Shown piece by piece: positions 28,720 through 36,444 of a stretch of DNA of 64,000 bases (position 1 is its first letter; every line of letters starts with the position of its first letter). Where the stretch lies: positions 1 through 64,000 of IMG/VR virus record IMGVR_UViG_3300006793_000017. One strand, written 5' to 3'. Under the pieces are notes generated by a model that saw nothing but the letters and a program-made list of their open reading frames with translations, was not told the origin of the DNA and made no database searches. The translations under genes and the position numbers were made by a program. The stretch comes from a virus.

Positions 28720-28878
28720 TTAGTCGCTGACTTTAGTAGGGCCTGCAACGATTTTTGCTGGACCGTGACGCTCTTCAAAGATTTTTGCTGCTGCTTCTTT
28801 GCTTGATGCTTCACAAGTGTCCTGAGTAATAGGCGCTTTACCTACCTCTTTTCTAATAATCATTTTGTAAGTTGCCAT
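28720..28878 (-). CDS. small conserved-looking protein (52 aa)
   Basis: A 53-codon minus-strand frame starting at ATG 28878 (MATYKMIIRKEVGKAP...ending in AGPTKVSD). It has a TAGGAG ribosome binding site at proper spacing and its own ATAAATA element 23 nt upstream, which together support a real gene. The product is basic and helical (ASSKEAAAKIFEERHG), with no known domain. It fills the whole gap between the two arms of the island. Confidence 0.6.
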   Translation of the reverse strand: MATYKMIIRKEVGKAPITQDTCEASSKEAAAKIFEERHGPAKIVAGPTKVSD

Positions 28879-28899
28879 ATTTGTATAACTCCTATATCT

Positions 28900-30444
28900 T
28901 TATTTATCAATATTCTTAATCCATTCATCGATTGTCCAGAATGGAGCCACAAGCTCTTTGTAGCGTTTTACGTTAGTATTTAGCACGTTTCTGCCTGTTT
29001 CAAGTTTATCTTCAAACGCAGTGCTAAAGTATGTGTTAGAAAATATATGTAATCCCTGTATTACTTGCATCCATGCTGCTGGCGAATAACCGTTAAAAAC
29101 AGGCTCTACACCAACAAGTCCTTGCCAATAATGATCCCAGTCTTTTAGTTTCATTGCTAATGATTCTGGAATACGTTCTGGGTCATGTATATGACTTTTC
29201 CAGAAGTCTGTGTCATCTCTACGTCCTCTAAAATGTAATGCAATAAAGTCTTTAATATCTTCATAAACTGTATTAACTCTATGATTAAATCTATCTCTGT
29301 ACAGCGTGTGATCTCTTCTAGTAGGATCCCACAAATCTTGCATAGCATAAAGTGACTCACAAATAACTGCAATACCGTTTGCTTCTAATGGTTCTAAGAA
29401 ACCACTGCTTAAACCAATTGCAAAAACATTATTTTTCCAACTTTCTTTTGCTACTTCGGGTGTGTATGTAAATGAAGCAATAGGTTCTATATGTTCACCA
29501 CATACACTTCTTGCTTCCTCTAATGCTTGGTCTGCTGTAATATAATTGTTGTCATAAATGTAACCATTACCAGATCTGTGTTGCAAATTAATATTCCAAC
29601 GCCAACCATATTTCATTGCTGTTGCATTTGTTGTTACTGAATACTTGGGTTCGTCCCACCATGCAATAACAGAGTTGTGTGTAAAATGATCTGAGTAATC
29701 AGAGTATTCTGCTCCTAATTTTTTTCTAATTAGTAACTGTGCAAATCCAGTACAATCAACAAACCATTCTCCTTCAATTTCTCTGTTATCATCTAAAATT
29801 AAAGTTGTTATATCACCTTTATCATTTTGTTTGGCATCTACGTATGTGCCTTCGATCAATGTAATATCTCTTTTAAGAGCCACTTCTTTCAAGTATGCTG
29901 CCGTTGCTCTACTCTCATTGTGCCACATAGCAATAATTGGTAGTTCTGATTTAGAAGCACCAAACGGAACTTTATTTTCTTTAATAAAATAGTTTGCATA
30001 GAATGCATCTGCTAAAGGAACATCATTACCTAGCAGTGTAGCCTGATATAAATTCTTTTGCCTTTCAGCTGCTATTATACCGGTAAATTGTCCTAAGTTC
30101 ATATTAAAGACACTAGCGTCAGGATTGTCTGACCATCCATCTAACCAAGGTGCATAATCTGTTTGCAAACAATGAATAAATTCACTACCTACTCCTGACC
30201 AATCTTTAAAACGTCCACCTAGTTTTGGTGTAGCATTTGCTTTAGCAACAAAGTCATCAAAATCGATATCAAGATACTTTAACATATCAACAAATGTAGT
30301 TGTACCGCTTTCACCAGCAATAATAGGTGGCTTATTAGGATCTTCAACAACAGTAATATTCATACTAGGTCTTGTCTTTTTTATTAGTAGTGCAGTTAAC
30401 CAGCCTGCAACGCCACCGCCTAATATAACTGTATTAGAGTTCAT
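28900..30444 (-). CDS. halogenase-family flavoprotein with altered motif (514 aa)
   Basis: FAD-binding GGGVAGW (9-15), AGESGTTTF in place of GVGEST, Lys74 in NATPKLGGRF at the catalytic-lysine position, and the central motif W281-R-W283-N-I-N, where the usual Pro is Asn. FVDCTGFAQLL and IGLSSGFLEPLEANG are standard for the family. It is the most divergent of the four copies here. A GGAGGT ribosome binding site precedes the ATG. Activity as a halogenase is less certain than for the copies with WxWxIP. Confidence 0.75.
   Translation of the reverse strand: MNSNTVILGGGVAGWLTALLIKKTRPSMNITVVEDPNKPPIIAGESGTTTFVDMLKYLDIDFDDFVAKANATPKLGGRFKDWSGVGSEFIHCLQTDYAPWLDGWSDNPDASVFNMNLGQFTGIIAAERQKNLYQATLLGNDVPLADAFYANYFIKENKVPFGASKSELPIIAMWHNESRATAAYLKEVALKRDITLIEGTYVDAKQNDKGDITTLILDDNREIEGEWFVDCTGFAQLLIRKKLGAEYSDYSDHFTHNSVIAWWDEPKYSVTTNATAMKYGWRWNINLQHRSGNGYIYDNNYITADQALEEARSVCGEHIEPIASFTYTPEVAKESWKNNVFAIGLSSGFLEPLEANGIAVICESLYAMQDLWDPTRRDHTLYRDRFNHRVNTVYEDIKDFIALHFRGRRDDTDFWKSHIHDPERIPESLAMKLKDWDHYWQGLVGVEPVFNGYSPAAWMQVIQGLHIFSNTYFSTAFEDKLETGRNVLNTNVKRYKELVAPFWTIDEWIKNIDK
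28901..28907 (-). promoter_or_regulatory. candidate late promoter (ATAAATA, minus strand) for the 52-aa gene
   Basis: TATTTAT on the plus strand reads GATAAATAA on minus. It overlaps the stop codon of the upstream halogenase gene and precedes the ribosome binding site of the 52-aa gene. Confidence 0.5.
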
Positions 30445-31939
30445 GGTTTACCTCCAAGTAACGATCTTTTAATATGTTTAATGCTTCTCGATGTGTGTAA
30501 ATTTTTTCATCTGGCCAATCTGCTAATTGTTTTTTCATTAAATTTGTTAAACTTTCATTGTGTCTTTCTGCAAAATTTTCTTCCCAAAACTTTTTACAAG
30601 CATCATAATCAAAAAGATGTAAGCCGTGCATAACTTGTATCCAATTAAGATAACTGAACATAAGAGACGGATCAACAAAGTGTCCTGAATTAGGATAAGC
30701 AGTTTTAAATGACTGTAGTGTTTCTTCGTTGAATGGTGTTAGAACAATACCTTCATCACACCAACGCCAAAACTCTGAGTCGTTACGTTTTGTAAGATAA
30801 TGTATCTGAATAAAGTCAATAATGTTAGTAGCAATTAAATTCATTCTTTCATTAAATCTTTTTGCAACAGTATCATCATTTTTTCTATAGTACAATAAAT
30901 TACCTACAAGTATATTAACTTGTTGTATTGTTGAACCTATTGATGTTGCTTCTAAAGGTTCTACAAACATAGCACTAAGCCCTAATGATACACAATTCTT
31001 TGTCCAAAATTCGTTAACATATCCAGCATTAAATTTTACACGTTTACCTATTTCTAAATCTTTAATACCTAAATGCTTTTCATAGTGCTGCGATACTTCA
31101 TCATATGCTTGTGTTTCGTTAATAAATTGATCACTAAACACATAACCATTTCCATATCTATCTTGTGTAGGAATTCTCCAACACCAACCACTGCTTAGTG
31201 CAGTTGCTTCTGTATAAGATGGGATGTCTTCAGTTCTAGCAGTAGGAAACGCAATAGCACTATTCATAGGAAGTTGATGTCCACAGTCTATCCATTTTTG
31301 TCCTAGTTTACTTGATATAACTCTATTAAATCCACTACAGTCAATAAAGAAATCACTAGCATGTTTTGTTCCAGCTTCGTCAACTAGCTCTTTAACATTA
31401 CCTGTTTCATCTAAAATTACATCTTCAATATCAACATCTAATACTTCGATTCCTCTTTCTACACATAATCGTGTAAAGAATTCATTTAATTTATTTGTAT
31501 CAAAATGGTATTGAGCAAAACTATCATGAAAAGGTTCAGCATGTAAACTACTAGCAGTTCTTTTCCAAACAGTATCAATAGGATCCCAATTTTCAGCAAT
31601 CATTCTCATCCATTGAACAGGTGCTTCACTAAGTGGATCTAGTGCTGCAAACTGTTCTGTTAAACTATGAAAATAATGTTTCCCATCTCCTTGCCAATTA
31701 GTAAACTTAATACCGATTTTAAATGTTGCTCCTGTTTCTCTAACAATCGTTGGAACATCAACATCAATGTGGTGCATAAATCTTTGCCAGTGTTCTGTAC
31801 TACCTTCACCAACACCAATAATACCAATCTTACTTGATCTTAAAAGTTTTAATTTTAATAGAGGGTGAGATTTTCTAAGTGTTAGTGCTGCAACTAATCC
31901 ACTTGTTCCGCCACCTAATATTGTTAGAGATTTTATCAT
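30434..31939 (-). CDS. flavin-dependent tryptophan halogenase family protein (501 aa)
   Basis: GGGTSG (9-14), IGVGEGSTEHW (41-51), Lys74 (GATFKIGIKF) and an intact W252-C-W254-R-I-P. FIDCSGFNRVI and LGLSAMFVEPLEATSIG are family hallmarks. Very similar in layout to the next upstream gene (31936), implying recent duplication. Starts in an ATGA overlap with that gene and runs 11 nt into the next halogenase gene. Substrate unknown. Confidence 0.85.
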   Translation of the reverse strand: MIKSLTILGGGTSGLVAALTLRKSHPLLKLKLLRSSKIGIIGVGEGSTEHWQRFMHHIDVDVPTIVRETGATFKIGIKFTNWQGDGKHYFHSLTEQFAALDPLSEAPVQWMRMIAENWDPIDTVWKRTASSLHAEPFHDSFAQYHFDTNKLNEFFTRLCVERGIEVLDVDIEDVILDETGNVKELVDEAGTKHASDFFIDCSGFNRVISSKLGQKWIDCGHQLPMNSAIAFPTARTEDIPSYTEATALSSGWCWRIPTQDRYGNGYVFSDQFINETQAYDEVSQHYEKHLGIKDLEIGKRVKFNAGYVNEFWTKNCVSLGLSAMFVEPLEATSIGSTIQQVNILVGNLLYYRKNDDTVAKRFNERMNLIATNIIDFIQIHYLTKRNDSEFWRWCDEGIVLTPFNEETLQSFKTAYPNSGHFVDPSLMFSYLNWIQVMHGLHLFDYDACKKFWEENFAERHNESLTNLMKKQLADWPDEKIYTHREALNILKDRYLEVNHEL

Positions 31940-33423
31940 AACTTATAGGTAGTCCTTCCTTTTAATGTTTCTATTGCTTCTCTACATTTCATCCAGCCGT
32001 TACCTGGAGTTTGTGGTAGCATAGATAATTGTGCTGTATCTTCTGCACGATATTTACTATAACGCTCATTATATAATTTTTTAATGCTAGGAATATCAAA
32101 CATACGCAATCCATGCATAATCTGTATCCAATTTAAATTATCGTAAATTCTAAAACTTCCGTGCATACCATCTTCGGGTAATAATATTTGATTTACAAAT
32201 TGTTTTTTAAAATTTTCTAAGTTTTGTTTATTAAAAGGAGTAACTTCTATTTCATTTTTACACCAACGCCAAAACTTTGAATCTTCTCTTTGTGTAAAAT
32301 AATGCAATTGAATAAAGTCTAACACATTACTTAAACAGTCATCAAATATCCTATTGTATTCATTTATAGTTGCTTGATCGCCACGTTCCCAAGATGCTAG
32401 TGCGCCAACTAATGCTCTTGATTGTTGTATAGTTGTTGAAATACTACTTGCTTCTAAAGGCTCTACAAAGTTACTGCTAAGTCCAATGCTAACACAGTTC
32501 TTAATCCAAAACTTATTAACCTTACCTGAAACAAAATTAATTTTTCTACCTATATTAATTGTATCTGAAAATAAAGATTGTATTTCTGCTATGGCTTCGT
32601 CTTCAGAAATAAATTGATCACTAAACACATAACCGTTACCAAAACGTTCTTGTACAGGACTACGCCAATGCCAACCAGCACTTAATGCTTTAGAAAGTGT
32701 GTAAGGTGGTATCTCTTCTTGGCGTGGTGTTTGAAAAGCAATAGCACTATTCATAGGTAAAAATGATGACCAGTCTACCCATTCAGCACCTAGTTTACTT
32801 GCAATAACTCTTTTGAATCCACTACTATCAATAAAAAAGTCTGCGGTGTGTGTTCGTCTTTCTATGTCGACTACTGAGTCTACAAAGCCCCCGTCACCAA
32901 TGTTAACATCTACAACTTCTGTAGTTATAACGTTAATACCTGCTTCAATGCATCTCTTTTCTAAAAATGCATTTAATTTTTCACTATCAAAATGGAACTG
33001 ATAGTAATCTTCAAATGGCGGACTTACATATCCTTGCATAGGTAAATCCCAATGCAACGATTCAGAATCAACACCTTCTGAAATCAATCTCATCAATGTA
33101 TGTGCATCACCTGTGTATGCATCTACAAATATATATGGTTCTGCTAAACTGTGATAGTAGCTGGTTTTGTCACCGTGCCAATCTTCAAACTTAATACCAA
33201 TCTTAATAGTTGCACCACATTCTCTTGCAAGATCAGTCATTGTAATACCTACTGCATCAGCGAATCTTCTCCAATGTTCAGTACTACCTTCGCCAACACC
33301 AATAGTTCCAATTTTATCAGATTTAATAAGTGTAATGTCTAAGTTGTCAATAGACTTTTTATGATATAGTGCAGTCATTAGTCCAGCATTACCGCCACCT
33401 AGCACAAGTAATTTTTTAATCAT
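31936..33423 (-). CDS. halogenase-family flavoprotein, WHWRSP variant (495 aa)
   Basis: GGGNAG (9-14), IGVGEGSTEHW (41-51), Lys74 (GATIKIGIKF), and W251-H-W253-R-S-P, where Ile of WxWxIP is Ser. FIDSSGFKRVI replaces the usual DCSGF cysteine with Ser. Both it and the 30434 paralog have matched sequence over most of their length (MNSAIAF, GNGYVFSDQFI, FVEPLEA). ATGA overlaps on both sides tie its translation to its neighbours. Confidence 0.8.
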   Translation of the reverse strand: MIKKLLVLGGGNAGLMTALYHKKSIDNLDITLIKSDKIGTIGVGEGSTEHWRRFADAVGITMTDLARECGATIKIGIKFEDWHGDKTSYYHSLAEPYIFVDAYTGDAHTLMRLISEGVDSESLHWDLPMQGYVSPPFEDYYQFHFDSEKLNAFLEKRCIEAGINVITTEVVDVNIGDGGFVDSVVDIERRTHTADFFIDSSGFKRVIASKLGAEWVDWSSFLPMNSAIAFQTPRQEEIPPYTLSKALSAGWHWRSPVQERFGNGYVFSDQFISEDEAIAEIQSLFSDTINIGRKINFVSGKVNKFWIKNCVSIGLSSNFVEPLEASSISTTIQQSRALVGALASWERGDQATINEYNRIFDDCLSNVLDFIQLHYFTQREDSKFWRWCKNEIEVTPFNKQNLENFKKQFVNQILLPEDGMHGSFRIYDNLNWIQIMHGLRMFDIPSIKKLYNERYSKYRAEDTAQLSMLPQTPGNGWMKCREAIETLKGRTTYKL

Positions 33424-34037
33424 TTCTTTTCCTTGGTATGTACTTCTAAACTTGCAACAGAGTCTGTTGCTAGATTAAAATTTATATCCCCATATGGCAT
33501 TGTATTAAAACTTATAATGTATCTATCTTTTTCTCCGAAGTGTGGAGTTGAACTATGAAATAACCAACTAGGAAATAAAACAAGTTTTCCAGCTTCAGCA
33601 TCACTAAACCAATGCGGACTATAATCATGTCTAAGTACTTCTAGTTGTGCTTCTGTTCTATGCTTAACAGGATCTTCAAATACTGTTGCAGCACCTTCAG
33701 TAACATAATACACCCCACTCAAAAAACTCATAGAGTGTCTGTGATATTGTAAACGCATACCTTCTCTAGGCAATGCTCTATTAAACCAACTGCTTGTAAT
33801 TTTAAAACCATCGCAGTCAAATTTTTGTTGTACGTGAACTTGCTTTATGCAATCATTAATCCATGTAAACAATGGATTCAATTCTTTTTTGTCATGTAAG
33901 TTTCTCATAGAACTAATTGTATCAGAATGTTTTACATGATCTGCATACTGCTCACACAAAGGAATCAAAGCATCGTTGTCAAGCTCTGTGTTCTTAAATT
34001 CAAATAGTTCTGTTGGAAACGTAGGTATTACTTTCAT
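33420..34037 (-). CDS. 2OG-Fe(II) oxygenase, FPT/HRH type (205 aa)
   Basis: Same family as the 23840 gene: TFPTELFEF at the N-terminus, LQYHRHSMSFLSGVYYV with H99-x-H101, and GKLVLFPSWLFHSSTPHF with H161, then R172 (KDRYIISFNTM). It lies between the first gene of the minus operon and three halogenase-family genes, with 1-4 nt overlaps. Substrate unknown. Confidence 0.8.
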   Translation of the reverse strand: MKVIPTFPTELFEFKNTELDNDALIPLCEQYADHVKHSDTISSMRNLHDKKELNPLFTWINDCIKQVHVQQKFDCDGFKITSSWFNRALPREGMRLQYHRHSMSFLSGVYYVTEGAATVFEDPVKHRTEAQLEVLRHDYSPHWFSDAEAGKLVLFPSWLFHSSTPHFGEKDRYIISFNTMPYGDINFNLATDSVASLEVHTKEKK

Positions 34038-34615
34038 TAAAACTCAACCCAGCCTGTTAAAAGATATTTTTCACCACTTAATGGCGGATTGCCTCTGTGA
34101 GTATGCGTGTAACTTGCGGGCCAAACAACTAAGGTTCCTTCAGTAGCAGCAATACGCTTCTTTTGGTACAACCATTCTGTTTCTCCGCCTTCGTCAACTG
34201 TATTAAGATACATTCCCCACGCTGCAATTCTACCTGACCTTTCTTTTGTATCTGATTCAAAATGCCAAGTATGATATCCTTCTCCTGGAAGGGTTTTTTG
34301 AAGTTTCATAAAGTAAACTCTGTGATCGCCGCACTCGCCTAACACACTATAATGTGCAGTATATTGCTTCCAGCAATCAATAAATCTATTCATAAAAGTA
34401 TGTATAGTAGGATTGTCTGTTGACATATTCAATGCAGGTTGTTCAAGAAGAAACGCAGCATGATCTGCTTTATTATGTGCTGAATTATCTCCTAAAGTTT
34501 GACGACTAGCAGTTAAATGCAAGTCGTTCAATTTTTCATAATATTCAATAAGGGCTGCACATTCTTCGGGTCTCATAACGCCGGTCCATGTTGCAATATC
34601 GTTCTCTATAATCAT
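34037..34615 (-). CDS. 2OG-Fe(II) oxygenase, phage prolyl-4-hydroxylase-like (192 aa)
   Basis: Start at ATG 34615 (MIIENDIATW), which sits exactly 5 nt after an ATAAATA element; the longer open frame to 34708 gives a Cys-rich, unlikely N-terminus. The core GEGYHTWHFESDT has H118-x-E120, DEGGETEWLY is the family strand, and VVWPASYTHTHRGNPP has the distal His, followed by K183 and GWVEF. This HxE-bearing WHxE type is widespread in marine T4-like phages. No Shine-Dalgarno site. First gene of the minus-strand operon. Confidence 0.8.
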   Translation of the reverse strand: MIIENDIATWTGVMRPEECAALIEYYEKLNDLHLTASRQTLGDNSAHNKADHAAFLLEQPALNMSTDNPTIHTFMNRFIDCWKQYTAHYSVLGECGDHRVYFMKLQKTLPGEGYHTWHFESDTKERSGRIAAWGMYLNTVDEGGETEWLYQKKRIAATEGTLVVWPASYTHTHRGNPPLSGEKYLLTGWVEF

Positions 34616-34620
34616 ATTAC

Positions 34621-34627
34621 TATTTAT
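34621..34627 (-). promoter_or_regulatory. late promoter (CATAAATA, minus strand) of the oxygenase/halogenase operon
   Basis: Plus-strand TATTTATGG reads CCATAAATA on minus and ends 5 nt before ATG 34615, the same geometry as seven other genes here. It faces away from the plus-strand ATAAATA at 34664, forming a divergent late promoter region. Confidence 0.65.
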
Positions 34628-34663
34628 GGCCAGTTTATTAATGACATGAATAGTCTGAAAGCA

Positions 34664-34671
34664 GATAAATA
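34664..34671 (+). promoter_or_regulatory. late promoter (GATAAATA) for the 577-aa fibre gene
   Basis: GATAAATAC lies 30 nt before ATG 34702, leaving room for a short leader with GGATGAA. Paired with the opposite-strand element at 34621. Confidence 0.6.
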
Positions 34672-34701
34672 CTTTACAACAACAGTGGATGAACTCATAA
34701 T

Positions 34702-36435
34702 ATGGCAAATTTACCTATCATTAATAACCTTCGTGTAGTACCTAGAGATGCAGAATTTCTGGATAGAAAAACAGGTGCTCGTGGAGAAATATTCTATGAT
34801 AAAGACAATAATACAATTAGACTGTACGATAGTCAGATTGTAGGTGGTTTACCATTAGCAAGAGGCGATTTAACTAACGTTACTAACGCAATATTTGCAG
34901 CAAAAGCAACAGCAGCAGGCGTTGGTGGCGGTAGCGGAAGTGGTAGTATCGAAGTTAGCCAATCTGCACCAAGTACGCCGGAAGAAGGTACAATTTGGTT
35001 TAACAGTACTAATGGTACACTGTATGTCTATATCAATGATGGAGATAGTAACCAATGGGTACAACCAGTATTAGGTTACCCGGCTATTCCGTCAAATTTA
35101 CAAGATTTATCAAACGTAACTATTACATCACCAAGTGCTGATCAAGTTTTAAAATGGAACGGCAGCGCATGGATTAACGCAGCAGCACCAGCAGCTGGAT
35201 TAGATCAAGCAGCAGTTAGGTCAAGTGTTTCAGTTGGCACAGAAGGAACTGCGGCAGGTGACGGAGCAGTTAGTTACGACAACGGAACAGGTGTGTTTAC
35301 ATATACACCACCATTACTAAACAGTTTAACAGTCAGTGGTAACTTAGATATGGGTAGTAATGATATTACTACAACAGGCAAAGTTTACTACGCAAACGTA
35401 TTTGCAACCGAAGGTGATTTACCTAGCGCCACAACTTATCATGGCATGTTTGCTCATGTACATGGAACAGGTAAAGGTTATTATGCTCATGCAGGTGCAT
35501 GGTCTAAACTAGCAAACGAAGCAACAACACTTGCTGGGTACGGAATTACAGATGCTGCAACTTCAGCACAAGGTACTAAAGCAGACAGTGCATTACAAGA
35601 TTTAACAACAACTTCTATTACAACACTTGCAGATGTTTCAACAAGTTCACCAAGTACTAACCAAGTACTTAAATGGGACGGCGCACAATGGTCGCCAGCA
35701 TCAGACGCAGTTGGTAGTGGTGCTATAACTGCAACTATTGGTGGAGCAACACAGGCAAATCCAGTTGTAATTAGTACAACTTCTGCACATGGATTCTACG
35801 AAGGACAACCTGTAACTATTACAGGTGTTGTTGGTATGACAGAACTTAATGGTAACGAATACTATGCAAACATTACTAGCACATTAGAGTTTGCTTTGTA
35901 TTCTGATAGTGGATTAACATCAAGTGTTAACGGTACAGGATTTACAGCATACACATCAAGTGGTACAGCAACAGGTGGTGCAACGGCTGCTGAAGTTGGT
36001 AACTTTGTATTCACAGGTTCAAACATTGACACTAGTGACAGTTCAGGAATAAACTTTACTCCAGGTGTGTTAATGCAAAGTGATCTAACTGTTGAAAACG
36101 ATTTAACTGTCAATAACTTGCTCACAGCAGCACAATTTTCAGTAACAGATTTCACAACAACAAATCATACAACAACTAACTTAACTGTTAGTGATACGCT
36201 ATCAGTAAAAACTATCGCTCAAACCGATACTGGAACGCCACAAATTACAAGTAGTTCAACTCTAGTTTTAGATACACAAGACGGTGTAAGAGTTACTGGT
36301 GCTCCGTTTAGATTACCTAGTTTTACAACAACAGAGAAAAATGCATTGTCGCCTGGGAACGGTGATATGATATATGATTCTACGTTGAATAAAGCACAGG
36401 TATATGAAAACGGTGCTTGGGCGAGTCTAGTATAG
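34702..36435 (+). CDS. tail fibre-like virion protein (577 aa)
   Basis: N-terminal part IINNLRVVPRDAEFLDRK, ARGEIFYDKDNNTIRLYD is a fibre module. It is followed by a flexible Gly/Ser linker (GVGGGSGSGS, ~75-85) and a second module (PEEGTIWFNSTNGTLYVYI). The middle repeats SSPSTNQVLKWDGAQW and SPSADQVLKWNGSAW. The C-terminus NALSPGNGDMIYDSTLNKAQVYENGAW is a typical phage fibre-tip label. No enzymatic motif. Followed 9 nt later by the protease gene. Confidence 0.65.
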   Translation: MANLPIINNLRVVPRDAEFLDRKTGARGEIFYDKDNNTIRLYDSQIVGGLPLARGDLTNVTNAIFAAKATAAGVGGGSGSGSIEVSQSAPSTPEEGTIWFNSTNGTLYVYINDGDSNQWVQPVLGYPAIPSNLQDLSNVTITSPSADQVLKWNGSAWINAAAPAAGLDQAAVRSSVSVGTEGTAAGDGAVSYDNGTGVFTYTPPLLNSLTVSGNLDMGSNDITTTGKVYYANVFATEGDLPSATTYHGMFAHVHGTGKGYYAHAGAWSKLANEATTLAGYGITDAATSAQGTKADSALQDLTTTSITTLADVSTSSPSTNQVLKWDGAQWSPASDAVGSGAITATIGGATQANPVVISTTSAHGFYEGQPVTITGVVGMTELNGNEYYANITSTLEFALYSDSGLTSSVNGTGFTAYTSSGTATGGATAAEVGNFVFTGSNIDTSDSSGINFTPGVLMQSDLTVENDLTVNNLLTAAQFSVTDFTTTNHTTTNLTVSDTLSVKTIAQTDTGTPQITSSSTLVLDTQDGVRVTGAPFRLPSFTTTEKNALSPGNGDMIYDSTLNKAQVYENGAWASLV

Positions 36436-36444
36436 GTATAAAGC

